52,598 nt of DNA from positions 1 to 52,598 of the forward strand of contig DRKI01000077.1 in the NCBI GenBank assembly GCA_011051875.1, read 5' to 3'. Positions 42,731-51,321 of the stretch are shown here, in pieces. The notes below the pieces were generated by a model. The model saw only the letters and a program-made list of their open reading frames with translations. It made no database searches and was not told the origin of the DNA. This DNA is from Desulfobulbus sp. Lineage in GTDB: Bacteria > Desulfobacterota > Desulfobulbia > Desulfobulbales > Desulfobulbaceae. Position numbers and translations under genes: made by a program. Every line of letters starts with the position of its first letter. Position 1 is the first letter of the stretch.

Positions 42731-44221
42731 TTATCCCTGGAGTAGCTGCAGGGCCAGTTGCGGAGTCTGGTTGGCCTGGGTGAGGATAGAGACTCCGGCC
42801 TGCTGAAGGATGCTCGATTTGGTCATCCTCGAAGTCTCCTGGGCGATATCGGCATCGCGGATCCGCGACCGGGCCGCGGTCAGGTTCTCGGCCACGTTCT
42901 GCAGGTTGGCGATGGTTGACTCGAAACGGTTCTGCAGGGCGCCGAGATCGCCGCGCTGGGCATCGATCTTGTCCAGGGCCGCATCGATGATCTTGATAGC
43001 GTCGTTGGCGTTTTCCACCGTGCTGATATCAACCTGGGTCACCTCCTCCATGGGCGGGATCTCGGTGGTGTTGGCCGGCTGGTCGAGAATGGAGCCCGCC
43101 GTGTTGGCGATATCCGAGGACACGGTATAGGATTCGGGCGAGGAGAACTCGATGGAGCCCGAGATCCTCGTGGAATCATTGCCGCCCGAGGCCAGATCGG
43201 TGGTATTGCCGGAGGCGCCGGTGACGGTGATGGTGGCGCCGGAGGTGGTGTGGGTAAAGTCCTCCAGGACGATGTCCTTGCCCTCGGCCTGAATCAAGGT
43301 GAGCGTGCCGCCGCTGACCGTGGCGGTTACCCCGGTTGTACCGCTCTGGGCGTTGATGACTGTGGCCAGCTCGCTCAGGTCGCCGGTGGCCACCGAGGCG
43401 TTGACCGAGGCCGTGTTGCCGCCGCTGCCGATGGTCAGGCTGACCTGGCCCGAGTCGCTCAGCCCGGACAGGGTGGCCTCGGTCCGCGCGGTGGCGGTGA
43501 CACCGGTGAGGGCGGCGGCATTGGTGATGCTGGAGGCGATGGTCCAGGCCGTGTCACCGGCACCGATGGCCACCGTGGCCTCGCCCTTGCTGCCATTGAT
43601 GGTCAGGGTCTGGGCGGCGATGGTATTGATGGACGGGGCAGATGTCGCGGCCGTGGCCGGTGTGCCGGTTCCCTCGTTGGCCGTGGTATTGTTGGCGTCA
43701 AAGGTGTAGCGGCCGAGATCATCGGCAGCCATGCTCTGGATGGAGACCCCGATGGTCTCATTGGCGTTGGGACCGACCTGGAACTGCTGGGAGACAAAGG
43801 TCCCGTCCAGGATCTTGAGGCCGTTGAAGGTGGTGGAGTTGGCAATCCGGTTCATCTCGGTCTTCAACTGGTTGACCTCGGACTGGAGGGCGGCCCGGTC
43901 GGCGGCCGAGTTGGTGGCATTGGCGGCCTGGACAGCGAGTTCGCGCATGCGCTGCAGGATATTGGTGGATTCCTGCATGGCGCCTTCCGCTGTCTGGGCC
44001 AGCGAGATTCCGTCGTTGGCGTTTCTGGCCGCCTGGTTGAGACCGCGGATCTGGGCGGTCATGCGGTCGGAGATGGCGAGCCCGGCCGCGTCGTCCTTGG
44101 CCGAGTTGATGCGAAGGCCCGAAGAGAGCCTTTCCATGGACGTGGAAAGGTCGCGCTGGGTCCGGGCGAGGTTCCGTTGAGCATTCAGCGATGCTACGTT
44201 TGTATTGATCGTCAAAGCCAT
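42731..44221 (-). CDS. fliC: flagellin, copy 2
   Basis: Filament subunit of 496 residues, very similar to copy 1 in the first 165 and last 90 residues and diverged in the middle. It starts [13 protein letters not shown] and ends L-A-L-Q-L-L-Q-G. The central part has flagellin-IN-like repeats ([12 protein letters not shown]) that copy 1 also has. It has its own promoter and terminator, so the two copies can be regulated separately. Confidence 0.97.
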   Translation of the reverse strand: MALTINTNVASLNAQRNLARTQRDLSTSMERLSSGLRINSAKDDAAGLAISDRMTAQIRGLNQAARNANDGISLAQTAEGAMQESTNILQRMRELAVQAANATNSAADRAALQSEVNQLKTEMNRIANSTTFNGLKILDGTFVSQQFQVGPNANETIGVSIQSMAADDLGRYTFDANNTTANEGTGTPATAATSAPSINTIAAQTLTINGSKGEATVAIGAGDTAWTIASSITNAAALTGVTATARTEATLSGLSDSGQVSLTIGSGGNTASVNASVATGDLSELATVINAQSGTTGVTATVSGGTLTLIQAEGKDIVLEDFTHTTSGATITVTGASGNTTDLASGGNDSTRISGSIEFSSPESYTVSSDIANTAGSILDQPANTTEIPPMEEVTQVDISTVENANDAIKIIDAALDKIDAQRGDLGALQNRFESTIANLQNVAENLTAARSRIRDADIAQETSRMTKSSILQQAGVSILTQANQTPQLALQLLQG

Positions 44222-44236
44222 GGTTCATCCTCCATG
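44219..44236 (-). promoter_or_regulatory. CsrA-like hairpin covering the fliC2 start
   Basis: On the - strand, CATGG-AGGATGAA-CCATG folds as a 5-bp stem. Its loop carries the GGA and ribosome site, and its right arm contains the start codon. CsrA binding here would block initiation directly. Confidence 0.6.
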
Positions 44237-44322
44237 AAACTATGTTCCGCCTGGTCGTCAATGATCCGACCACTGGCTCACGATACAAACGTAACATCTC
44301 TCAACTGTGTCTCTCGCTTACC

Positions 44323-44349
44323 TTTTCGGCACCTCCCCATCCATGCTTA
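44323..44349 (-). promoter_or_regulatory. sigma-28 promoter of fliC2
   Basis: Read on the - strand: TAAG (44349 to 44346), 15 bases, GCCGAAAA (44330 to 44323). Predicted start near 44316 gives a leader of about 95 bases. Confidence 0.7.
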
Positions 44350-44402
44350 AGCTGTTTTGTTTCTTTTTCTTCTCCCCCGGCCGGCGGCCGGACCGCGGCA
44401 GG

Positions 44403-44443
44403 CGCGCCAGTTCGCTATAGACCGCCTATGCTTACCTGGCGCG
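44403..44443 (-). other. 8-bp inverted repeat after the glycosyltransferase gene
   Basis: CGCGCCAG (44403-44410) and CTGGCGCG (44436-44443) are inverted copies around 25 bases. It lies downstream of the Maf gene end and upstream of the fliC2 promoter. There is no T-run, so it is at best a weak terminator. Confidence 0.35.
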
Positions 44444-44480
44444 ACCGTGCAAAGGCGGGCTGCCTGTGACGACGTACGGC

Positions 44481-46463
44481 TCAGTTTTCCAGGGCCGCCG
44501 GCCATGGCAGCTCCGCCAGCACCTCCGCCACTATCCTCACCCCCTCCCCGTACACCTCTGCCCCCTCTTCCTCGGTATCAAAAAAATACAGGCAGATGCA
44601 GAGATGACTCAACAGGTCACTGAGCAGGCGCCACCAGATATCGAGCCTGCTGTCGTGGCCATTATCACGGCACTCGGCCATAACAAGGGAGATGGCGTCA
44701 TTGATGTTCCGCATCGCTTCCGGCCAGGAGAAGTGCTCCACGGCGAGCTGTTCCGGCAGTCGCCGCTGCAGGCAGCGATACCGTTTCCGGCCGCTTCCCC
44801 GGCAGTAGCGCCAGTGGCGTCCCTGTTCGGCAGGGGCAAAGAGGCGCGCGATCTGCCGTGCCATCATGCGCCGGTCCGCCACCCTGCCGGGCCGGCAGTC
44901 CGCGGTCGAAGCCGGCCGCGCCCCCTGGACCAGGGCGCCGTCGGAGAGGTTGATGACGCGGATTCCCCGGCCCAGGCGACCGATGGCCTTTTCCACGCCC
45001 AGTCTCGCCTGGGTGAAAAACGGTGTCGACAGGACCGGCTCCGAGCCGGGAAAATTCGCCGGTACCACCAGGGTGGCGGTCTCGCGATCATGGAAGGGCC
45101 GGGTCTCGTCGCCCTGTTCATCGATATAGAGCGTTCCCCGGGCATGGTGCCGCTCAGGTGAGCGGAAGCCGAAATCACAGCCCAGCAGAAAGATGGTCTC
45201 CGGACGACAGTGACAGGCCAGGGCAAAGGCGAGGGTTGTGGTGGAGGGGGCCACCGCATCCAGCAGCGTGGTCATGATATGGACCGGGTGCGAGACATCG
45301 GCGGCCGCCACCAGGAGAGGGGTATCGGTCAGCGTGGTGTAGGCCGCTGCGGCCTGGTAGCTGAGGACCAGGGGGACATCCGGGTAGAGATCCATCCTGC
45401 TGATCAGCTCCTCGTGGAAGACAGTGTCGAGACAGAACTGGAAATCGGGCCGGATACCGTGCCGCCGCAGCACCGTGACCGCGGTATGGACGGCAAAGAT
45501 CACCAGCTCATCCCGGTGCTTCCCGAGCCAGGCAAGGGCCTGCTCATCCAGGGACGGGCCGCTGGCGACCACGGCGATGGCGGCCGGGATGGGCGCATCG
45601 GGACGGCTGGCAAGCAGGGGAAGCCCCTGCCGCAGGTTGGCCAGGCCCTGGGCATGGTCCCGCACCATGTAATCCAGGGGGTAGACAAGCCGCAGCTTGG
45701 AGCGCTGCAGCATCCGGAACTGTTCCATGTAATAGGGTGTCTGCTCCATCACGTAGCCGGGCAGGACCCGGCACCAGAGATGGGGGGTGACCCGGAAGGT
45801 GGAAAAAAAGGCGTCAAAGACATTGTTGCCGAGCTGTGGCCCGATGAAGAGATACAGCCGTCCCTCCCTTTTCCAGATCGCCTCGTAGTCCAGGAAATAG
45901 AGGGAGACCTCGAAACGCTCCGGCTCCGGTTCCACGAGAAGAACCGAATCGACCTCCGTGGAATGGAGATGATGGGCAACATGCAGGCCATGGAAGATAC
46001 CGAGAAAGATCACCGGCGGCGAAAACCGGCGACCGTCACCGGGCAGGGGCTTGAGGTTGACCACCCCGGCCCTGTACCGGGCAGGGTATTCGGGAAAGCG
46101 GGCCGCAAGCCGTTCATACATGGCGGTTACCGGGCGGGCGTGCAGGGGATACTGCTCCGGGGCGGCCACCTCGAGGGAGAAGAGGTCAACCCAGGCCCCA
46201 TGCTCCGGCGCCGCCATCATCTCGGCAAAGGTGTCCAGCGGCTCCGGGTGCGCCACCTGGCCGGTCCGTCCGTCGATCACGGCGAGAAAGGAGTCGGTGA
46301 TCTGGATGGAGTAGGGACATTGGTTTTCTTCTATGAAGCTGTCAACCGCCGGGTAATGGTCTCGAAAAAATTCCCGGTTGCGGTTGTAGAGGTCCGAGAT
46401 GATCCGCGGCCTGTCGTCGGGCTCGGCATTGCGGAGCTGCGCCAGGATGGTAAAAGAGGTCAT
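44481..46463 (-). CDS. maf: Maf/DUF115 motility-associated glycosyltransferase
   Basis: Maf proteins transfer nonulosonic acids to flagellin in the cytoplasm before export. The 660-residue protein has an N-terminal region of about 270 residues (V-I-F-L-G-I-F-H-G-L-H, V-L-L-V-E-P-E-P-E-R-F). The central DUF115 domain has A-V-V-A-S-G-P-S-L-D-E, F-A-V-H-T-A-V, G-I-R-P-D-F, then G-C-D-F-G-F. A helical C-terminal region of about 130 residues completes it. It is the last gene of the sugar operon, next to fliC2, which supports flagellin as the acceptor. Confidence 0.88.
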   Translation of the reverse strand: MTSFTILAQLRNAEPDDRPRIISDLYNRNREFFRDHYPAVDSFIEENQCPYSIQITDSFLAVIDGRTGQVAHPEPLDTFAEMMAAPEHGAWVDLFSLEVAAPEQYPLHARPVTAMYERLAARFPEYPARYRAGVVNLKPLPGDGRRFSPPVIFLGIFHGLHVAHHLHSTEVDSVLLVEPEPERFEVSLYFLDYEAIWKREGRLYLFIGPQLGNNVFDAFFSTFRVTPHLWCRVLPGYVMEQTPYYMEQFRMLQRSKLRLVYPLDYMVRDHAQGLANLRQGLPLLASRPDAPIPAAIAVVASGPSLDEQALAWLGKHRDELVIFAVHTAVTVLRRHGIRPDFQFCLDTVFHEELISRMDLYPDVPLVLSYQAAAAYTTLTDTPLLVAAADVSHPVHIMTTLLDAVAPSTTTLAFALACHCRPETIFLLGCDFGFRSPERHHARGTLYIDEQGDETRPFHDRETATLVVPANFPGSEPVLSTPFFTQARLGVEKAIGRLGRGIRVINLSDGALVQGARPASTADCRPGRVADRRMMARQIARLFAPAEQGRHWRYCRGSGRKRYRCLQRRLPEQLAVEHFSWPEAMRNINDAISLVMAECRDNGHDSRLDIWWRLLSDLLSHLCICLYFFDTEEEGAEVYGEGVRIVAEVLAELPWPAALEN

Positions 46464-46493
46464 GGGGGTTCCGGGGGCTGTTGTTCGGTTTCA

Positions 46494-47384
46494 TCACTTC
46501 TTGACCGCGGTGGCGACTAGGGTATCGGTCCGGTCAATGCGGGCCAGCATCCGCGAATAGGCACTATCCAGTTCGCCGGTCCGCAGGAAACGCCACTCTT
46601 CATGCCCGCCGGGCCGGTTCCTGGCCAGCCAGTGGAGATGATTGGCCAGGGGATAGCGCTGGCAGCCCTCGATCACGATCTCCCGGAAACCGGCCTCCTC
46701 CAGGAAACGGGCAAGGCTCTGCCGCGTGTGCAGAATCAGGTGTTCGCTCCAGAAGGTGAACTTCTTGAAACTGTCAAGATCAAGGAGAGAGAGCAGCAGG
46801 TCGCGGGCATGGGGGACCTCGATGACAATCCTGCCATGGCCGGCCAGCCTGTCATGGAGCCGTTGCAGATCGGCAAGCGGATCGACCATATGTTCCAGTA
46901 CGTGAAACAGCGTTATCACGTCAAAGTCATCCTCTTCCACGTCTTCGATGCCCGGGTAGACCGGGTAGCCTGCTCTCTCCAGGCTGGCGCGGGCCGCCTT
47001 CTGCGGCTCCACCGCCACCACCGTCGAGGCCAGGGGAGAGACCGCATCCAGGATCCCGCCGGCGCCGGCACCGATATCCAGCCATTTTTTGTTCACCACC
47101 ATGTGCTGCAGGATCTTCTTTCTCCTGGCCGTATCCTCCAGGCCGATGTTGATCGCCTGCTGCCTGTCATGCACGGACCAGTAGCTGAACCCCTCCTGCC
47201 CCTCGTAACGGGAGGCAGCCAGGTGGTCGGTACCGGAGAGAAAGATAATCCCTGACTTCGTGCACCGGAAGACGGAGACATCGTCCCGGTCCCTGACCCG
47301 CGGATAGAAGGGACGAATGGAAGACGCATCGCAGAGGCCCAGCTCGATCAACAGCCTCCTGATCATGTTTTTTCCTGTTGCCAT
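46494..47384 (-). CDS. class I SAM-dependent methyltransferase
   Basis: ATG 47384 with an AGAGAGAG site gives 296 residues. A short N-terminal zinc-finger-like or cap region (C-T-K-S-G, about 41-45) precedes the Rossmann fold. SAM motif I is W-L-D-I-G-A-G-A-G-G (101-110), then V-A-V-E-P-Q and F-D-V-I-T-L-F-H-V-L-E-H-M. Enzymes of this shape methylate sugars or small molecules. Position between the aminotransferase and Maf suggests O- or N-methylation of the flagellar sugar, but the substrate is unproven. Confidence 0.85.
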   Translation of the reverse strand: MATGKNMIRRLLIELGLCDASSIRPFYPRVRDRDDVSVFRCTKSGIIFLSGTDHLAASRYEGQEGFSYWSVHDRQQAINIGLEDTARRKKILQHMVVNKKWLDIGAGAGGILDAVSPLASTVVAVEPQKAARASLERAGYPVYPGIEDVEEDDFDVITLFHVLEHMVDPLADLQRLHDRLAGHGRIVIEVPHARDLLLSLLDLDSFKKFTFWSEHLILHTRQSLARFLEEAGFREIVIEGCQRYPLANHLHWLARNRPGGHEEWRFLRTGELDSAYSRMLARIDRTDTLVATAVKK

Positions 47385-47410
47385 GGCTCTCTCTTTCTGC
47401 CGTGCCCCTC

Positions 47411-48850
47411 TCAGCCCTGCAGCTCCTTGATACAGTGGGCAATATCCCGGATCTCGCCGGAGGAGAGCCGCGTGGAGGAAGGCAGGCTCAGGCCGCATGC
47501 CGCAAGCCGCTGGGCGACCTCGAGCCGGCCGGGACGGTCGTAGACCGGTTGCCGGTGGATGGGGTGGAAAAAGGGCCTGGTCTCAATGCCCTGCCCGCGC
47601 AGCCGTTCCATCAACATGTCCCGCGACATGCCGAACTCCTGCTCGTCGACCAGGATCGAATAGAGCCAGTAGACATTCTCTGCCCAGTCCTCCTCCGGCG
47701 GCAGGGTAATCCCCGACACCTCCCGCAGTACCTGGGCATAGGCCCTGGCGTTCTGTCGCTTGCGAAGGAGAATCGCGTCGATCTTTTCCATCTGGGCCAA
47801 CCCCACGGCCGCCTGCATGTTGGTCAGGCGGTAGTTGTAGCCCAGGGTGGTGTGCCAGTACCGCCTGTCAGGGTCCATGCCGTGATCACGGAGCAGCCGC
47901 ACCCTGTCGGCAAACCGCCGGTTGCCGGTCACCACCATGCCGCCCTCGCCGGTGGTGACAATCTTGTTGCCAAAGAAACTGAATATTCCCAAATCACCCA
48001 TGGAGCCCACCCTCTGTCCCCGGCACAGGGCCCCATGGGCCTCGGCAGCATCCTCGATCACCAGGAGACCATGGCGGGAGGCAATGGCGAGAATCGCCTC
48101 CATGTCCGCCGGATGACCATAGAGATGGACCGCGATGATCGCCTTGGTCCTCGGGGTGACCAGGGCCTCAATCCCGGCCGGGTCGATATTCCAGGTCACG
48201 GGATCGCTGTCGGCAAAGACCGGGGTAGCGCCGGTATAGGCAACTGCATTGGCCGTGGCGATAAAGGAGAGCGTGGGCACGATCACCTCGTCACCGGGGC
48301 CGGCGCCGCAGGCCAGCAGGGCGAGATGCAGGGCCGTTGTGCCGCTGGAGGTGGCGATGGCGTGCTCGACGCCGCAGAAATCGGCAAAGGCCCTTTCGAA
48401 CCGCGGCACAAAGGAGCCGGTCGACGAGATCCAGCCGGAAAGGACACACTCGCTCACGTACTGCCACTCCTTCTCGCCCACGTCGGGTTCGGCCACCGGG
48501 AAAAAGCGCCGCTTGTCGAACAGGGCGATATCAACGACCTGGTCCCCGGCATCGAGGATGGGGACAATGCGGATGGAAGGGGAAAAGAGCTCGAGGACCT
48601 CGTTGAACGGCGTGTCGGTACGGGCAGTAACCGACCCGCCGGGGGGAATCGCCCGCTCCAGCGGGTCGTTGAACGTGCAGCCCCGCAACAGCGCCCGCCG
48701 GACATCACCGTCAGTGAGCACGGCACGGAACCGGCCCGATCCCGGCTCGACCACCAGGGCCGCGCCCAGGGTGCCGCGGTCGATGACCTCCAGGGCCTGG
48801 CGCAGCGTGCCGCCGGCGGTAATGCAGATCTTCCTGATGTTCTCTTTCAC
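47411..48850 (-). CDS. CBS domain pair fused to DegT/DnrJ/EryC1 aminotransferase
   Basis: GTG 48850 (GGAG five bases upstream; a TTG at 48877 is possible) gives 479 residues. Residues 1-115 form a CBS pair (T-L-G-A-A-L-V-V-E, A-V-L-T-D-G-D-V-R-R, I-V-P-I-L-D). Such pairs are usually found on sugar nucleotidyltransferases such as PtmE. Residues 118-479 are a complete PLP aminotransferase of the LegC/perosamine-synthase kind: T-S-S-G-T-T-A-L, E-D-A-A-E-A-H-G, and the PLP lysine Lys296 in F-G-N-K-I-V-T-T-G-E-G-G. It probably aminates a 4-keto-6-deoxy nucleotide sugar, with the CBS pair sensing a nucleotide. Confidence 0.9.
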   Translation of the reverse strand: MKENIRKICITAGGTLRQALEVIDRGTLGAALVVEPGSGRFRAVLTDGDVRRALLRGCTFNDPLERAIPPGGSVTARTDTPFNEVLELFSPSIRIVPILDAGDQVVDIALFDKRRFFPVAEPDVGEKEWQYVSECVLSGWISSTGSFVPRFERAFADFCGVEHAIATSSGTTALHLALLACGAGPGDEVIVPTLSFIATANAVAYTGATPVFADSDPVTWNIDPAGIEALVTPRTKAIIAVHLYGHPADMEAILAIASRHGLLVIEDAAEAHGALCRGQRVGSMGDLGIFSFFGNKIVTTGEGGMVVTGNRRFADRVRLLRDHGMDPDRRYWHTTLGYNYRLTNMQAAVGLAQMEKIDAILLRKRQNARAYAQVLREVSGITLPPEEDWAENVYWLYSILVDEQEFGMSRDMLMERLRGQGIETRPFFHPIHRQPVYDRPGRLEVAQRLAACGLSLPSSTRLSSGEIRDIAHCIKELQG

Positions 48851-48886
48851 GGGCTCTCCATAGTGCAGCCGTACCAACCCATCACC

Positions 48887-49735
48887 CTAGTCCAGGGCGG
48901 CAAGCAGCTCCAGGGACCTGCGCAGGCCGGCGGGGGAGGAAGAGATCTCCAGCGTGATCGTCCTGCCCCGGAGGGGGTAGCGCCGCAACTGGGAAAAGAT
49001 CTTCCCGTCCTTGTCAAGCTCCCTGTTGAGATCGCGCAGGCCGTCGTTGTCACTGACATGCAGGTAGTCACTGCGCATAAACATCCGCATCTCCTCTGCA
49101 AAATCAAGGCCCATGGAGACAGAGGTGACATAGAGGTGGGCCACGTCAAAAAGGATCCGGCAGCCGGTGGCGTCGGCGATTTCACGCAGCTCGCGGAAAC
49201 GCAGGCCCATGAAGGGGGGATGGCCCGCGAAACGGTCATGGTTGTCCCGGGAACAGACATTGTTTTCAACGTACAGGACCACGTCCCTGCCGGCATGGCT
49301 GCGCAGTTCCCGCACTCCCTCGCAGAACCTCGCCCGGCACGCGTCCCTGTCGCCGATGGCGTCACAGGTCATGGTTCGGCCGAGCATGGTAACGTCGGGA
49401 TCGACAAAAAAACCGGCATGAAAGCCGAAACGGCCGATCTCCAGGCGCCGGCAGAAATCAATGGCCCCGGCAAGATGCTCCAGGCTCCGCTGCCGGACCA
49501 GGGAATCGGCCGAGGCCAGGTTGACGACAAAATCGCTCTCTGGCGGAGGAAAGTAATTGTGGGCCAGGTAGTGGAGGGCATACCGGTCGCGCAGGCGCAG
49601 GAGATCCTCCTCAAACCCCTTGTAATAGACCGTGCCGCCGGAAAGCTCGATATTGCGGAAGCCGCCTTCTGCCAGTTCGGCCACCGCCTCCGAGATCCGC
49701 CTCTTGCAGGAACAGGTCGAGGAGACATAGATCAC
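48887..49735 (-). CDS. TIM-barrel sugar isomerase/epimerase (AP-endonuclase-2 fold)
   Basis: GTG 49735, just after the upstream stop, gives 282 residues; the frame is open further up but only as shadow of the acetyltransferase gene. Metal-site residues of the xylose-isomerase-like fold are present: His59, His106, Glu157 (V-E-N-N), Asp197 and His200 (F-D-V-A-H), and His226 (H-V-S-D). It likely epimerises or isomerises a sugar or sugar phosphate. Such an enzyme is not part of the textbook legionaminic or pseudaminic pathways, so its step is unknown. Confidence 0.82.
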   Translation of the reverse strand: MIYVSSTCSCKRRISEAVAELAEGGFRNIELSGGTVYYKGFEEDLLRLRDRYALHYLAHNYFPPPESDFVVNLASADSLVRQRSLEHLAGAIDFCRRLEIGRFGFHAGFFVDPDVTMLGRTMTCDAIGDRDACRARFCEGVRELRSHAGRDVVLYVENNVCSRDNHDRFAGHPPFMGLRFRELREIADATGCRILFDVAHLYVTSVSMGLDFAEEMRMFMRSDYLHVSDNDGLRDLNRELDKDGKIFSQLRRYPLRGRTITLEISSSPAGLRRSLELLAALD

Positions 49736-49736
49736 G

Positions 49737-50255
49737 TCACACCCTGGCGCCGTTTTTCCGGTACGGCATTCCCGGCCCATCCTGCAGGACAAGAAACCCC
49801 TCCAGCACTCCCGGTGTCTTCTCCTGCAGAAGAAAGCCCATGCTCCTGTAGAGCCGGACCGCCCCGTGATTTTCCCTGTGCACCGTGAGGCGGACCGTCT
49901 CCGCCCCCCGCCGGCGTGCCGCGGCCAGCAGAAAGAGGAGCAGATCACGGCCCAGGCCCCTGCCCCTCTGCCGGGGATGGATGGCCAGGCCCAGGCTCGG
50001 GACCGCAAACCCCTCGTCCCACCCCCGCAGCATGCCGTAGCCGCTGATCCTGTCCCGGAACAACTGGAGGCAATAGAAATCACGGCCCTGGTACTGCCCC
50101 TGCTGCACCGCCTGCTCATGGGTCAGGGGGTGGGGATGGAAAAAGACCTCGTCACCATTGTCCACCAGGGCGGCGAAGAACCGGGCCAGTTCGCCGGTCC
50201 GGGAGGGCGTTACCCCGGTGTACTCGAGAGCCTGCCGCCTGGCCTGTCCGCTCAC
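49737..50255 (-). CDS. GNAT-family acetyltransferase, PseH-like by context
   Basis: GTG 50255 with GGGAGG six bases upstream gives 172 residues. The acetyl-CoA loop is R-Q-R-G-R-G-L-G (GNAT motif A), followed by N-H-G-A-V-R-L-Y-R-S-M-G-F (motif B). In pseudaminic acid synthesis PseH is a GNAT enzyme acting on a 4-amino sugar; here it may acetylate the amine made by the aminotransferase. It starts one base after the neuB stop. Confidence 0.85.
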   Translation of the reverse strand: MSGQARRQALEYTGVTPSRTGELARFFAALVDNGDEVFFHPHPLTHEQAVQQGQYQGRDFYCLQLFRDRISGYGMLRGWDEGFAVPSLGLAIHPRQRGRGLGRDLLLFLLAAARRRGAETVRLTVHRENHGAVRLYRSMGFLLQEKTPGVLEGFLVLQDGPGMPYRKNGARV

Positions 50256-50256
50256 C

Positions 50257-51321
50257 TCATGCCTCCCAGTCCACCGCGTCCATGGTCAACAGGGTATCCG
50301 CCTCCAGGTCCCTTGCCGCCCTGCGGCCGGAGACGCGGTCAAGCCATGACGGTGGCAGACCATTGCCCGGACGCTTGCAGGCCAGGTCCCGGGCCGATAT
50401 CCTCTCGCCTGCCCTGACGGGCCGGGTGACAACCAGGCTCTTGCGCATCCTGTCCCGGTTGGCGGCCTCGCTGGGCGTCACTTCCTTGCGGCCACTGCCC
50501 AGGGCGGCCTCGACCCGGCGCACCGTCTGTACCAGCCGCGCCATCTCGGCGGGCTCCAGGGAGGCGCGATGATCAGGCCCCTCCATGCGGCGGCTGAGGG
50601 TGAAATGTTTTTCCACCATGCAGGCGCCAAGGGCCACGGCCCACGAGGCGGCCTCGATGCCCCTGGTATGATCGGAAAATCCGGCCGGGCAGAGAAAGGC
50701 CTGCTCCAGGGTGCGCATGGCCCGCAGGTTGATCTCGTCCAGGGGCGCCGGGTATTCGGCCGTACACTGCAGGAGCACGATATGGTTCTCCAGGCCGCCC
50801 CGGCGCAGGGTATCCACTGCCAGCTCCACGTCGGCCAGGCTGCACATGCCGGTGGAAAGGATCACCGGCCGCCCCTTGCCGGCCAGGTACCTAAGCAGTG
50901 GCACATTGGTGGTGTCCGTGGAGGCGACCTTGAAGGCAGCGACATCGAGGGCGTCGAGCCGGTCAATGCTGCGATGATCATAGGGGGTGCAGAGGTAGAG
51001 GATGCCGGCGGCGTCACAGTGGGCCTTGATCCTGGCCTGCGCTTCCGGTTCCAGTTCCAGGGCCCTGAGCATGGCCAGTTGGCTGCCCCCGGCCCCGGTG
51101 GTCTCCTCCTGGTAGGAGGCCTTGCGGGCCGTGGCCGTGACGAGATCCGCGGCAACAAAGCTCTGGAACTTAACCGCGTCGGCGCCCGCGGCCACGGCGG
51201 CATCAACGAGGCGCAGCGCCGTGGCCGGATCACCATTATGGTTGACCCCGGCCTCGGCCACCACCAGGCAGGCCTGGCCCGGCCCCACCGCGCGCGTCCC
51301 TATCCGGACCGGCCTGATCAT
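50257..51321 (-). CDS. neuB: nonulosonic acid synthase (NeuB/LegI/PseI family)
   Basis: Condenses a six-carbon amino sugar with phosphoenolpyruvate to form a sialic-acid-like nonulosonate. The 354-residue protein has the TIM-barrel catalytic domain (V-V-A-E-A-G-V-N-H-N-G-D, D-A-V-K-F-Q-S-F, H-F-T-L-S-R-x-M-E-G-P-D-H). A C-terminal SAF/antifreeze-like domain (about 285-350) has S-L-V-V-T-R-P-V-R-A-G-E and R-P-G-N-G-L-P-P. Which nonulosonate is made cannot be decided by eye. It overlaps neuA by four bases (ATGA). Confidence 0.93.
   Translation of the reverse strand: MIRPVRIGTRAVGPGQACLVVAEAGVNHNGDPATALRLVDAAVAAGADAVKFQSFVAADLVTATARKASYQEETTGAGGSQLAMLRALELEPEAQARIKAHCDAAGILYLCTPYDHRSIDRLDALDVAAFKVASTDTTNVPLLRYLAGKGRPVILSTGMCSLADVELAVDTLRRGGLENHIVLLQCTAEYPAPLDEINLRAMRTLEQAFLCPAGFSDHTRGIEAASWAVALGACMVEKHFTLSRRMEGPDHRASLEPAEMARLVQTVRRVEAALGSGRKEVTPSEAANRDRMRKSLVVTRPVRAGERISARDLACKRPGNGLPPSWLDRVSGRRAARDLEADTLLTMDAVDWEA

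Noticed and set aside
47378-49888. Very long open frame on the + strand opposite the sugar operon
   Set aside because: It mirrors three well-supported - strand genes, has no recognisable domain and reflects high GC codon bias.
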